Below the pieces are notes generated by a model. That model had not been told where the DNA came from and did no database searches. It saw only the letters and a program-made list of their open reading frames with translations. 64,000 bases of DNA from NCBI RefSeq assembly GCF_002288925.2, contig NW_022098026.1, forward strand, positions 17,065,005-17,129,004, in the 5' to 3' direction. Shown here piece after piece: positions 1 through 17,819 of the stretch; the first letter of the stretch is position 1, and each line of letters begins with the position of its first letter. The translations under genes and the position numbers were made by a program. This DNA comes from Delphinapterus leucas (Eukaryota > Chordata > Mammalia > Artiodactyla > Monodontidae).

Positions 1-45
1 CAGTCCAAACAAAGAAATTCTTAGTATTCCAATGTGTACATATTA

Positions 46-5630
<5,585 letters not shown>

Positions 5631-6310
5631 GGCTGCTAAATGGTGGAAATACGAGACAGCAAACACGCGCTCCGACCACCGAGAATTGCGCGGCGCGGTG
5701 ATGCTAGCGCTTCTGGAAACCTCCAACTACGTGAGGTGGGGGGCGGGGTTTGATCGCTGCGGCCTGGAAGCCCGCTCTTCCGCTGAGGCGCCGCCCGCGC
5801 TGCCTGATAAGAAAATGCCTGAACGCTGCTTCCGGAGTCAGGGCCTATGGCTAATACGCTTCGGGGCATGATGGCAGGTTAAAGCGTGTCCTCCCGTGCC
5901 AGCAGCGGCAGGTCTGGGCTCCGTGACAGAGCAGGAGGCTAAAAGCGGCATAAGGCAGAACCGTGGACAACCCCGGTCCTCGGCGGCAGAAAAGACTCAA
6001 GGTCACACGGGATAAATTGCGAACAGTCTCCTTGCGTCAGTTGCCTGAGAGGAGGGGCCTGTTGCGCCTGCGCAACTGGGATCCTACTGAGGGCCTGGAG
6101 CGCATGTGCGCAGGGAGTGGCGGAGACCGGGGAGGAGTCTAACTAGAGCTGTCATAGGACGCTCCAGCTCACGTGAGTTTGGTCCCAGTGTTGCCCTGGG
6201 AGAGCCGCGGGCGGGTACACGCTCTACGCGAGTTGACGTTTCCTCCTCGCGGAGGGCGCCATTTTGTACTGCGCCTTTGTTCAGTGTGCGCCTGGGGTTC
6301 AAAATCTTGG
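5631..6310 (-). promoter_or_regulatory. HSPA9: HSPA9 5' UTR and TATA-less CpG-rich promoter region
   Basis: GC- and CpG-rich compared with its flanks, with no TATA box near the gene. Motifs seen: TTCTGGAA at 5710-5717 (one HSF-type TTCnnGAA unit), a GC box (GGGGCGGGG) near 5741, CTTCCGGAG near 5829 (ETS type), TGCGCCTGCGCA at 6063-6074 and GCGCATGTGCGCA at 6100-6112 (NRF1-like), TCACGTGA at 6169-6176 (palindromic E-box), TTGACGTT at 6233-6240 (CRE-like) and CGCCATTTTG at 6257-6266 (YY1-like on the minus strand). NRF1 and ETS sites fit a nuclear gene for a mitochondrial protein. Motif calls are by eye and the transcription start is not determined. Confidence 0.7.
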
Positions 6311-6623
6311 TAGTTCAGTCTCGTCATTTCTTTGTCTTCTGACCGCTTGTTGCTATTGCAGTAACTTGAAATAAACCTACAAATGCAGACTTTCGACAAA
6401 TCCTTTCAGAGTTTTACCACAGAGACCTTGGGTTTTGAACTACTAAAGCAGCCCTTCATTCAGACAGAGCATTGGGTTGCCTTAGGCTAATTATCTTGCA
6501 GACCATCCCGAGAAAAAATACCTGAGCTCAGGATCTTACCTGCCCAAGTTTGCTCTGAATCAGAGCAGGACCCTGTGGGCCCACTTGGGCACAAAAGCCT
6601 TTCTGTGTCCCCCATTTATTGTT
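6311..6623. other. Unique sequence upstream of the HSPA9 promoter
   Basis: No gene or repeat recognised between the CpG-rich promoter and the LTR. Confidence 0.5.
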
Positions 6624-7110
6624 TGTAGGAAATAGGCTTCATTCAGCCTCTTTGTCCCTTAGTTCCAAAAGCCAGATTCAAGCAGTTGCTAATCTGGGAA
6701 GGGAAACAAGGGAGGCGCAGTCAGGAAGCAATAGTGCAGCCCTGGCTCACGGTCCTGGTTTGCAGTCAAGGACTATACATAATAATATCTGTGAGTTCTG
6801 TGGAAACTATCCCCTGCCCAAATGGAGGATGGTAACTTCAGGCTGAGGGCAAGATTCCTGGAGTGCTGCCCTGTTACCTCACCACCAACCAGTCAGAAGA
6901 AAGTCACACGCCCTGCACCTCTCACCCCCAAATTTTGCATATAAAATCTTCCCCCAAAACCATCAGGGAGTTAGGGGATTTTTTTTAGAGCATAAGCCAC
7001 CCATTCTCCCTGTTTGGCCCTGCAATAAACCTTTCTCTGCTCGAAACTCTGATGTTTTGCTTTGTTTGGCCTCACTGTAAGTCAGGCACATGAACTTGTG
7101 TTCAGTAACA
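6624..7110 (+). mobile_element. Solo ERV LTR (class I-like), about 1 kb upstream of HSPA9
   Basis: About 487 bp, starting TGTAGG and ending TAACA. It has a TATA box (gcatataaaatc, about 6938), a polyadenylation signal (gcaataaac, about 7022) and a U5-like tail. No internal retroviral genes adjoin it, so it is a solo LTR. No clear TSD is visible. Transcription from it would run away from HSPA9. Confidence 0.75.
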
Positions 7111-7689
7111 GCTCCTCAGGCGCATCTCAAAACCTTGTTGCTTGGGACAGATGGCGTGGGTTCTGTAACAAGATGCCACTGATGTCTCTGCTGTGACCAC
7201 TTTCAGATTTGTAAGAAAAAGAATTAATTCATTGATTCAACAAATATGTCCTGGAATGCCTTGATTTTAGAAATGAAGTAATTTGTCCTTAAAGTCTCAA
7301 AGTCCAATTTCAAAAGAGAAAGATGCTCCACTGGTTAGTGACCACCACTGTGTGAGGAATTATGAAGGAAATTTGGGGGGAAGTTTAGGAGGGAAAGAAG
7401 ATAGCTGAGTTCACATTGTGAGGGGGAGGGAAGTGGGAGTAAGAAAATTAAAAGTCAAACATAATATTGCTTATAGATTATACAGATCCTAAAAAAAAAA
7501 TACCCTCACCCTTTTATTTGTTAGTTATCATTATATTATCTTTACTTGTCTACTTCATACTTTCATTTCTCTTGTTTTCTTAATTCCCTCAGAGGTAGAC
7601 TTTCCTGAGGTCATCCAAGTTACAGTCTAATGGCCCCTATTTTAAAGAGATTTGTATGCTAAAACAATATACTGATGCTAAAGAACATG
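7111..7689. other. No feature recognised
   Basis: AT-rich intergenic sequence. Short open frames only. Confidence 0.5.
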
Positions 7690-7937
7690 GAGGGGGGAGG
7701 GATAAATTGAGAGATTGGGATTGAGATATACACACTACTATATATAAAATAGGTAACTAATAAGGACTTACTGTATAGCACAGGGAACTCTACTCAATAC
7801 TCTGTAATGACCTATATGGGAAAAGAACCTAAAAAAGACTGGATATATGTATATGTATAACTGATTCACTTTGCTGTACACCAGAAACTAAACACAACAT
7901 TGTAAATCAACTATACTCCAATAAAAATTATTTTTAG
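7690..7937 (+). mobile_element. L1 3' end (cetartiodactyl L1 type)
   Basis: Contains the characteristic 3' UTR text gagatatacacactactata, tactgtatagcacagggaac, ctattgattc-like ctgattcactttgctgtaca and a terminal ctccaataaaaatta. 5'-truncated, with no coding sequence. Confidence 0.88.
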
Positions 7938-8839
7938 AAAAATAACATAGAAACATAGAGAGGAGTGACAAATAAATAATATTAAACATGGAAGCAAAAT
8001 AGAAATTGAAAACTTCACATCCCTACCTTGCATATGATAAAGAGGGAGGAGGGCAAGTGGAGTAATTGGAATAACTGCATTCTCCTCACTTCCCTCTTTT
8101 CTCTACTGGTTCTCTTAAGAATTTGCTTTTTTTCCTTCTTGTTGCATATACTTAAAAACCGCACAGTGTTAATCAAAAGAATCCTGGAATCAAATGGTGT
8201 TAGCTAAAGGTTGTCAGAGATGATGATTCTGGGGGTACACATATCACTGAGGTTCCTGGTGTTTTCCCCAAGAGCCTGGCAAATACTCAACATGACCACA
8301 AGGGGGATGTTGTAGCTTTAGATACTATTCAAAGCAGGAGTCTGAGAATGGGGCTGCATGTATTGTATTTGCCAGTGCGAAGGACAGGTTTTGGGGTTGT
8401 TCTGCAAATTAATATAGCCTACAGCCCGATGGCTTGAAGAAATAAGCATGAGTCTAAAAAGAGCTAGCTGCAAATGAATAAGAGTGGACGGTTAGATCCA
8501 CGGCCGGGTGATGCAATTATTCATCATACAACACAGCACTGTATTTCATTTCTCTGTTGTCATTTCAGTGTCATACTGGAAAGTGAAAGGAGCTGGTACA
8601 TAATTTGCATGTGGGTAAATGTTTACCAGACAGAACAGGTGGCTGTCCAATACCTGTGCATACTATATTTTAAATTATATTCTAACTGGCATGATTTTTT
8701 TTTTTTGTGGTACCCAGGCCTCTCACTGCCGTGTAATTTTTATTTTAGCATATTTTGAGAGAGGAAACCAGTTTCAATTTTTAAGTATTTAACTCCCAGT
8801 CATTAATAGGAAATGTCATTAGATAGTAATCACTAATAG
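7938..8839. other. No feature recognised
   Basis: AT-rich intergenic sequence with a short T tract near 8697. The 94-codon frame at 8474-8758 has no recognisable domain and looks like chance. Confidence 0.5.
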
Positions 8840-9087
8840 TTGTTAAGTGTTTACTTAAGTGCCCCACTGTCCTAAATGCTTTCTAACATTATTTAATGGA
8901 ATGATCAAAACAATGGTTTCAAGGGAATAATACTATTGGTATTCCCATTTTGCAGATGTGGAAACTGATGCTTAAAGTGGTCAAGTATGTTATATAGGTC
9001 ACAGGGCAATTGAATGGTAAAGCCAGATTTGAAGCCAGACTGTCTGACTCCAGAACCTATACTGCTAACCACTAGGCTCTGCTGCCT
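8840..9087 (-). mobile_element. MIR SINE
   Basis: Reverse-complement MIR: ttgttaagtgtttac, cccattttgcagatgtgg, aggtcacagggcaattg, ccagactgtctgactccaga and ctgctaaccactaggctctg. Ancient and diverged. Confidence 0.8.
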
Positions 9088-10124
9088 CATAACAAAACTG
9101 GGTCTGATCTTTTATCTCCACATATACAGAAGATGAGTTTTGTAACACTGGCCTAATCCATTATTAACAGCAGCTATTTTAGGCAATTGAATTAAAGTTA
9201 TAAAAGAATTTTTATGTAGTTTAGGTTCCAAGACATCTATAAAGAAAGTTCAATCTGTAATAGAACACATAAGATCAAGCTTATATTTTTAAAGCAGTCT
9301 CTTTAAACTGGTGACTCAGATGACGTTTTATTCAGTTTTCCCAGAGATGAATATCATGCTGTGGCACTTTCCATCTTCATGAAATAAAATGTGGCATACT
9401 GCAGGGATTTGTCATTTTTATTCTCCTTGGAATTTTTTATGTACCTGCAGCAGATTTCAGGAGACAGTTCCCACTTTTCCATTTGGGCATTAGCTATACT
9501 ATATTGGAGTACATTACACAGTGTCACTTCACTCAAGTCTGATTCAACAGAGCTTGCCCCAGTGAAGTGTAGGAAGTATTATGTCAGGTGATGTCTCTGT
9601 ACCCGGGGTTGGTGACAATTAGCAGGTTTCATTTTATATGGAATGCCTGGTAACCCACCAACCTGCCTTCCTTCTGATAGGAGAAAAGAGAAATAGAGGA
9701 TGACCCTGAAAGAAAACTAAGGTAGCAATAAATCAAAATAAGATGTCCCTTTGTTTAGGTTGGATATTTACATTCCAGTGATAATGCAGTCTCATTGCAC
9801 AGGGTAAAAATCAGTCAGTTAACCTCACTCGGATTTTCATTCAGGTTTGGAAAACAGTCGGCTATTGGATAGGTCCAAAGAGCTGTGTGTGAGGTACCTA
9901 TTTGGGGAGGGCGTAGGACTGACAAAAGCAGAGATTTGCTCTTTATGAAGACCCATTTAATAATTAATTCTTAAGGATGCAGGAGTGTTTTCTGAATGCT
10001 TTCATTTAAAGGGCCAGAATTTTAATTTATTCTTGATCAGAATGTTATAGCGGAAGCAACCCTGAACTAGGACTTGAGCCTGAACTTGGGTTCCAGAAAC
10101 ACAGAAAGGTCTTTAGATATCACT
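9088..10124. other. No feature recognised
   Basis: Intergenic sequence without a repeat or gene I can name. Confidence 0.5.
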
Positions 10125-10205
10125 TAAAATCTAACCTTTTATTTAATAGATGAGGAACTGAGAGAATCAGTGAGTTGCCCAAGGTCACACAGACAGTGTT
10201 AGCTT
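10125..10205 (-). mobile_element. MIR-like fragment
   Basis: agatgaggaactgagagaat followed by gcccaaggtcacacagacag is the MIR core region in reverse. Short, with boundaries uncertain. Confidence 0.55.
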
Positions 10206-10730
10206 CTGTTCTACAGCCTCCATTTTTACTTGGTATGCTTTTTAGAAATCACCCACATGATTTCAGACTAAATGGTCAATCAGTACAGTTTTTCAAATGC
10301 TTACAGACAACTCTGGCTCATACACCCGCTTCCTCCTGTCTCAACCTTACTCTTTAAGGTACACAATTAGTGAAATTATATCAGCTATCTTTTCAGATCT
10401 CCTGGATTGCATCCTCTCTCTATGTGAGGGGCTTTTGGTTTCTAAGGTTCCCCACCTCGGCTCCCCAGCTGTCAGGAGAGGAGGTACCCAGGCTTCCTTA
10501 GGTGATGAGGATTTAATTGAAGGCTAGTTGGAAGAATTACAGGCATTGTCTCAATACCCATAGAACCAGAGTTCTGGCAGAACAAGTTGGGTGGCTCCTC
10601 CTCCTTGGTCAGGCCCCAGCAGGACCTGGCTGTAGTGACTTGTTATCAGGCTTCTGATGTTCCCCTCTGCACTGACTCTGCCCTTTCCATGGCTCAGCTT
10701 CTTTATGTCTGCTTCTCTAATTCTTCTATT

Positions 10731-10905
10731 GCAGTAGTTCCTACATTTCAGAAGGCATCAGAATTACTGGGAAGCTCTTTAAGCATACCAACCCGAGAGA
10801 TTTAGGTCCTGTAGGCCTGAGGTGGGTCAAGTAATCTGCATGTTTAACAGGTTCCACAGGAGATTCTGATAGGGGTGGGGATTAAGGACCACACCTTGTT
10901 TAGAA
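10731..10905 (+). mobile_element. MER5A-type hAT element
   Basis: ggcatcagaattactgggaa, then taatctgcatgtttaacagg and ggattaaggaccacac follow the MER5A order. Diverged; ends approximate. Confidence 0.6.
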
Positions 10906-10978
10906 ACACCCCAAGTATCATGGTGTCTTCTGGTCACCACATTTTTTCATTACACATCCTATTAGAAAAATATTTGAG

Positions 10979-11107
10979 AGACTTCCCTGGCAGTCCAGTG
11001 GTTAAGACTGCACACTTCCACTGTAGGGGGCTCAAGTTCAATCCCTGGTAAAGGTACTAAGATCCCGCATGCTGTGTGGTGTGGCCAAAAAATTAAAAGA
11101 AAAAAAA
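10979..11107 (+). mobile_element. Short tRNA-derived SINE (cetartiodactyl)
   Basis: agacttccctggcagtccag with B-box-like ggggctcaagttcaatccct, ending gtgtggccaaaaaatt. This is the approx. 115-bp family without the long CHR body. A short TSD (ttgag) may flank it. Confidence 0.88.
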
Positions 11108-11725
11108 TTGAGCACACACCTCCATTATGTGTATATTTATGTATTTAGAAGCCATGTATGTAGTACTATTATTAAACATATATAAAAATGGAAAAATAAA
11201 ATATAAATACATTTGAATACTTTCTTCCTGTACTCTAATGTATCCCCAGGGCTGCTTGTACTACCCTTGCTACCTTTCTGTGTGGCTTGAAGTACACCAT
11301 CGTTATGGAGTGACTTTATTGGGCAGAGTAAAGGCACAGAAAAGTAGCACGTTGTTTCAAGGGTCACTGGGTCAGCTCATAGGCCTTTGGTTTAGGTGCC
11401 AATTCTTTGTTTTATTGAACTAGAGGTTGGGGTGGGGGTGGGAGTGGTGACTGTGTGTGGCATGATGTGAAGAAAGCTGGTTCACCTAGAAGGAGACCTG
11501 TGACCCCCTTCTTCAGGGGAAAGGGAGAATCTGTGAGCATGATAGCTGCCGTGGGTCTCATGAACACCTGTCTTTCACCGTAGACTAATGAACTGTTTCT
11601 AAGCCTGTCAAAGTGCAAACGTGACTCCACAGAGGCTGTGGATGAGGCTACCCTGCGTGTGCCCTCTGCAGCTTTCCATGACTTCCCAGAAGGAAGTCTG
11701 GTTTACTCTGGGCTGTTGTGCCAGG
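11108..11725. other. No feature recognised
   Basis: Intergenic sequence with short chance frames only. Confidence 0.5.

Positions 11726-11765
<40 letters not shown>
11726..11765 (+). repeat. (TG)n microsatellite
   Basis: About 20 uninterrupted TG units. Confidence 0.97.
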
Positions 11766-11768
<3 letters not shown>

Positions 11769-13861
11769 GTGCTTGCCCACTTCTCTATTATTCCATTTAT
11801 AGCACAGCTCCCTGGCCTAAGCTGGGGAGGCTGCTCTCAGGATTAAAGGCAGCCAATAGAACACCAGCACCAAAGCCCTGGAGAACAGCACCTGTGTTTG
11901 CGTGATCAAGTGTCTACAGGTAACTTAATGAGAAGTAGTAACTGAGTCCCTGAACCCAAATACAGGTCTTCTCTGTGCATCTTCCCTGTTTTTAGATATA
12001 CATACTCCCAGTAGCCAAAGAGGCTTCACTTTTCCTGATGCATAATTTGTAGTTCTTTGATATTGCTCTCTTTCCCTAGGGCACTATTTTGTGAGTGGAG
12101 CATCATTTCCGTGAGTTAGAGCAACCACATGGAGACAAGCAGACCGAAGGCATTGTCAGAGCCCAAAGTCAGAACTGGACAAATCCCAGGCACGTTTCAA
12201 AAATCAAGTGACTTATTAATAAGTCATTTAAGTTGGAAGTGGGTTCCCCACAATCTTTTTTTCCAAATAATTTTCCTACCCTTACTTGGAGACTTTTTGC
12301 GTCTTCAGCTTTCTTATGTTACCTTAGGTATTTGAGTGCTGGTGTTCTATACTCTCAAAGGCCATGGAGAGTGTGCCACTGTTTTGAGCTCTGCAGAGGA
12401 GAGAGGGATGGGTGCTTCTTGGATTCAGGGCCGTTAGCAGCCGTGCATACGTGTCTATTTCCTGATTGATAGGGATATTTGAAAATAAATTATTTAGAAT
12501 TTCATTGTTTTTCACTTAGCTTTATATTACTGAAAATCTCTAGGCTGGAAACACCATTTTTTCTGTCACTTTGTGTTCTTCCAGTTGGCATGTGTGCTTG
12601 CCATTTTGTGTTCTGCTTTTTATGCTTAGTTATCTTTTCTAAAAATATATACTTGTCAACCTGGTCTCATATACTTGTCATTTTTAATGGCGGTCTATAT
12701 AATCTTATTCTTTCTTGAGATTCATAAGTTTATTCCACTTAATCCTCTTTGCTTCTACTATTTTGCAGGGTATGTGGAGAGATTTACTGCATTTCTAAAG
12801 AATCTCAGAAAACAAGCTTTATTTCAGAACCTAAACCAGCATTTGCTTTTCTTCACTTTGAGGGAGCACACAGGTATTGAATTCTCTGCCACTGGGCACA
12901 CCAGGGTATTGAATTCTCTTCTCTGAAGTCCATGTCTGTGGGTCTGACTGGGCCACTTGATCAGCAAGAGGTCTCAGACACCAAACTGGGGAATAAATTA
13001 AACTGACAGAGTACTTGATATTTCCAAAGAGTCACTTAGGTTCTGTCTATTACTGCAGTGTTCAAAACGTAGACATAGTTCATTGCTGTGATTAAAGCGA
13101 CTTTCACCATTAGCCTCTTTGTTCCTGTAAGATATAGTGGTAGGCTATAGCTGGTTCATCATTTGGGGGTGTAATGGTTAGCTAAAGCTATTTTTCTCCA
13201 AAGGGCCAGTTACTACTTTAGTTTTTCTCCAAAACTTCAGCTTTAGCGGGAAAGAGCCATAAATTTTGTGACATAGCTGCCTCCTTATCTGTCTTGGGAG
13301 TTATAGACTGCACATATAAGACAATTCATGTACCTCTGCATAATGAGGTGAGCTTTAAAAATCATCAATCTTCACTTAACATGCAGGTGGTGTTTGGTGC
13401 CAGCTTTAGAAAAACTGATGTAGTTGCCAAGTTCATGAGTGTCATAAATCATTCATGCTAAGGTAGCCCAGAATCATGCTGTCCTCTGAGGCAGACCAAT
13501 TTCAAGGTGGTTGTTAAACACAAAAATGTGAGTCGGGATGATTGTTTTTCAAAATCAAATGCACTTTTTATTTGAAGAGTAAAACCAAATTATCTTTCTT
13601 TTTTAAGTTGAAGTCAGTTTTCTAAGACCCTCCCTTCACCCTCAAAGAATCTATCAATAATAATATCTTTTCTTCCCTGATCCCTGAATTCTATTAGAAA
13701 TACATCACAAAATATATAACTTGTACATTTGCAATCCAGACCATTAATGTGCTGAAATGAGATTCAGATGTCTCAATAAATCTTGAGGCACATTATTAGG
13801 GAAAAACTCTATTAAATTTTTTGGGGGTATTTTCTTCTTGTGCCATTATTTTACATGAAGT
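11766..13861. other. No gene or named repeat recognised
   Basis: AT-rich intergenic DNA. The frames at 12129-12926 overlap in several phases, lack domains and are taken as chance. Confidence 0.5.
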
Positions 13862-14509
13862 TGAAACCGCACAACTAAGATGGGACTCGAACCCAGCCAA
13901 AACCCAGATTGGGAGTTGAACCCACGGACTGGGATTCGAACTCACTGTCTTTTAATTAAGATTGCACAGCTGGTCTTAGCACTTAATGAAGCTCAGGCTC
14001 GTTATGTCTCAGCACAGAAGGAATTCAGCGAGAGGCAAAGTGATAGGTAAGAAATGGATTTATTTAGAGAGCTATAGATTTCATAGACAGAATGTGGTCC
14101 ACCTCAAAAGGCAAGAGCAGCCCTGGGAGAAACACAGTCCACAGACAGAGAGAAGATGAGAGGCGTGAAAATATGGGTTGGTTAGTTTTTATGGGCTGGA
14201 TAATTTCATAGGCTAATGGGTGGGAGGATTATTCCAACTATTTTGGAGAAGGGGCAGAGATTTCCAGGAATTGGGCCACTGCACACTTTTTGGCCTTTTA
14301 TGGTTGGCATCGGAGCTGTCATGGCACCTGTGGGTGTGTCATTTAGCTTGCTAATATATTACAATGAGTGTATAATGAGGCTCAAGGTCTACTGGAAGTC
14401 GAATCTTCACCATCTTGGACCTAACCGGTTCTAACCAGTGTTTGTCGTATCCTCAATGTCTACGTCTTTCTTTTAAAGGTTGTGCTCTGCCCCCTTCCCT
14501 CCTGTTTCA
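13862..14509 (-). mobile_element. Solo ERV LTR, class I-like, with 4-bp TSD
   Basis: On the minus strand it starts TGAAAC (14509) and ends GTTTCA (13862), a 6-bp terminal inverted repeat. It is flanked by the direct repeat aagt (13858-13861 and 14510-14513, read on the plus strand). AATAAA lies in reverse near 14058. No viral genes adjoin it. The U5-side end carries three 15-bp motifs of the form tgggaNTcgaaccca. Confidence 0.78.
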
Positions 14510-15119
14510 AAGTTACAATGGATAGTAGGCAGGCGTAGCCCTCTTCCACCCTGCCTGAGTCTTCAGGGCTAAAGAGGGGGAAGGAGTAGGGCCTAAAGAG
14601 AAGTGACCCCTGGGGACAGAAGGCTTGAAGCTGAGCAGTGTGATGTGCCCTTCTAAGTCATCAGGCTTTATCCAGGTTCCTGGAAGATGGGTTTTAAACT
14701 GAAGTGTTTTATCTGAAATTTGCTCATTTGATAGATGAAGAAGACTATGAGGTTGGATATTATTGAGGAAGGAAAACATGCTAGTATTTTCAGTGAGAAG
14801 ACTTCAAAGAGAAAAGCAGAGAGAAAAATGAAGTTTTGCCTGAGGCTCAGTGGGTAGTTAAGTGTCTGTATCCCTTTGTGTAGTCTCCAGCACAGGGCCA
14901 TACACCAGGTGACATGTGACTTCTCTTTGGTGTATCTCAGAAGTTCTTTTGAGGTGAATGTGTTGATCATATGGGTAGCCTTGGTTAAAGATTGTAGGGG
15001 CCAATTCCAGGCAGAACATCTTTTTCACTGAGTGTAATCTCCCACTCCCCCACCGCAAACTCACTGTTTCTTTATGCCTCCATGCCTTGTATATACCTTT
15101 CCCACTATTTGACATGCTC
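14510..15119. other. No feature recognised
   Basis: Intergenic. Minus-strand open frames of 85-100 codons overlap each other and show no domain. Confidence 0.5.
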
Positions 15120-15410
15120 TTCTATTTCTTGTCTAAATGTCGAGCTCCTACTTATCCAGTAATACCCTCTTAAATCTCACCTTCTCTCTAAAGCCTTCTC
15201 TGGCTTCCTGAGATAGAGCTTGTCACTTGATCCTCTGTGCTTCTAGAATATTTATTCACAGTCTTGTTATGACACACACATGGGAGTTAATCAGCATATT
15301 TGTCCCTCCCACTAGACTGTGAGCATCTTAAGGACAAGAACAGAGTTTTATTAATGTAGGTATTGCTAGTACCCACCATATCTGACACCAAGTGGAAACT
15401 CAATGAAAAA
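15120..15410 (+). mobile_element. L2 LINE 3' end
   Basis: Order typical of L2: cttctctggcttcctgagat, then ccactagactgtgagcatct, then accaagtggaaactcaatga. Ancient and diverged. Confidence 0.7.
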
Positions 15411-16439
15411 TCTCATCCTTTTTTTTAAAAAATTACCCTCTCCACCTGAGCACTAACATAAAGCCTTGGGAGAGAACAAAGCTTTTTTAAGTTACATTTC
15501 ATCGTAATTTGTGAATGCTAAGACTAACTCACAAAGCGTTCACTTGAGTCCCCTATAAAGATGCCTAAGGGTAGAGAGCGACAGAGGCAAGGAGAAATTT
15601 CCTGCGTTCTCACTGTGTCCTGGGATTTTCTGTAGATTCTGGGCAGAGTAAGTCCTGTTCTTTCTTCCTGCATAATATCTCTAGGACTTGTATGCCTTTG
15701 TCTTCTCGCTGCAGTCATTCTAATCTAGGTGACATCTTTCCACACTTGAACTGTAGAAATTATATCAGGTACGACTCTCAGTTTATAAATTCAGGTGTAA
15801 GGGAAGTATCACATTTATTTATAAGCTTAAATAAAGGTAAACTCCAGTTGTATGCTCCTATCCCATCTGACTGGTGGGAAATTTAACCTCATTTATATTT
15901 CATCTTCAGATCTGAATTGTGCTTCCAGTATCTTATATTTTGCCATGAGATTGGAAGGGGCTTTGAGATGCTGGTTATTGCTGAGACACCTGCTGTGCCA
16001 TTATTTGCACCATCCCTTCAGGTCCAGGGCCTGAGTGTCTGATCTTCCTCCTTGACTCACAGAAACCTTTTGTGAGGCTATGAATCCTGCAGCCTAGAGT
16101 CCTGTCTCCTAGTTGTATCATGGGGCCAGTCTTCTCTAGGGTTGTGTTCCCTCCTCAGGTGCTGCCAAGGAGCAAGGTCTGGGTCCCCCTGTTGTACAAA
16201 CCCATCTTCATCTACAACCCAGGGGAATCTCTTTCTAGTCTGCCTGGAGCACTTCCCTGCATTATGCTGCTCTGAGGCTGGTTTATCTTGCTCTTTTATA
16301 GTAATCTTAATGGTCTTTTAAATCCCAAACCCCTATCACTACAACCAAAACTTTTATTTCCTTTATCTTAAATTTCCATGGGAGGTTAAGGGAAATATCT
16401 GTCATCCAGTTCTTTCAGCAAAAAAAGAAAAGAAAAATT
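15411..16439. other. No feature recognised
   Basis: Intergenic sequence. No gene or nameable repeat. Confidence 0.5.
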
Positions 16440-17020
16440 TTAAATCGTGTCATATGCTGATCTCCTAACTGGCTTCCTTTCCATTTTTTCCCCTCTCTTC
16501 TCCATTCAAATTATTTTGTACATTCCAATCAGAATAGTTGTTCTAAAGCTCTTGCCCAGAAACCCTCAGGGGCTTCTCATTGTCTCTAGAATAAAAATCA
16601 AAGCTCCAAGCTCCTTAGTCTACCATTAGGGCTTTTCATGATTTTCTTCACCTTTGAAATGCGACTTCCCATTGCTCCTTTGTCAGAGGCCCCTGGCTTA
16701 GCCCTGTTCCTCTAACCCCACACAGTCCCACCTCCTCACCACACCCGACTGATGTGACACCCAGAACAAGTGCCAGCTCCTTCAGAAAGCTTGGTGGTTA
16801 GCGCATTTCACAGTGATCTAGTCCTCCATAAACCTAGTTCTCTTCTGTACATCCATTTGGTACCTGAGGCTATGGTTTATCATCTGGTGCCTGTTTCTGC
16901 CTTTCTCATCTAGATTTGTGAGCCTCTCAAGTACCGAGACCTCTACTTTCTTGTATCCTGAGCCACCACCCGGCTCTTCATAGTATGGGGTGCTCACTAA
17001 ATGCTGATTAATGAATATCA
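16440..17020 (+). mobile_element. L2 LINE fragment
   Basis: tctcctaactggcttccttt, then aaaccctcaggggcttctca, then ttagtctaccattagggctt, and near the end gtgctcactaaatgctgatt. This is the internal-to-3' L2 order. Confidence 0.65.
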
Positions 17021-17819
17021 TGACATGGACACAGGATCCTACCTAAGCACACCCAGCCCTGCCATATAGTGAGAAGCAGGAAAATGAAGGGGAAAAGGGG
17101 CCAGGTTTCATTACCGCCATAAAAATAATGAGTGTTTCATTGGTGTCTACCATCAAGGAATAGCCTCCTTGCTTGCCTCCAGCACCAGAAGAAGCATTTG
17201 CCCTAACAATGACAAACAAATTCCACTATGAGAGTAAGTGGTCCAGAGCTCCTCTGGGTGGTGGGCACTCTGGCTTTGCCATCCTTTGGCTTTTCCACAG
17301 GCTGCCCTTCACAATAGGTTTCTCTGTCATGAATGCAAACTAGCCAATCACTCTTGAACAAACCAGCTTCCCTGACACCTGCTCAAAGTAATTCTTCTCT
17401 CACCAAGCTATGGTTAATAAACACAAATGATTGCCATTCACTTCTCCTTGGCCAATCCTGTGAGGGTGTCTTCACACAAATAGGCAGGTTGACCAGAGAG
17501 GCAGCTCCAGCTCAAACTCTGGGGAAATGGAGAGTTTCCTGCCTCAGCCCTTGGGGCTTCAAGAGTACTTCACTTGCTGCTTATACCAGCTTCCTGTGGA
17601 CAACCCCCCCGCCCATGCCAAGTCCTTTCTGGCCTTCATGCATGTTGATCTAGTGATAGGGAACAGGCAGAGGGGATTCCAGCATCATCCCAGTGGTTTG
17701 ACTGGATAACCTTAAAATTCCTTCCAGTACTTCAAATCTTTGATCCTATAATTTTCACTTGCATTGCTTTTAATCAACACTTAAAATCTACAGCTTTCTG
17801 CTGATCCCTTCAACCTCCT
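17021..17819. other. No feature recognised
   Basis: Intergenic sequence with a 106-codon frame at 17333-17653 that has no domain and a chance-like composition. Confidence 0.5.

Noticed and set aside
6106..6342. Plus-strand 78-codon frame upstream of HSPA9 as a divergent coding gene
   Set aside because: Arg-rich low-stop CpG sequence with no family resemblance. A divergent non-coding start is possible but not a supported CDS.
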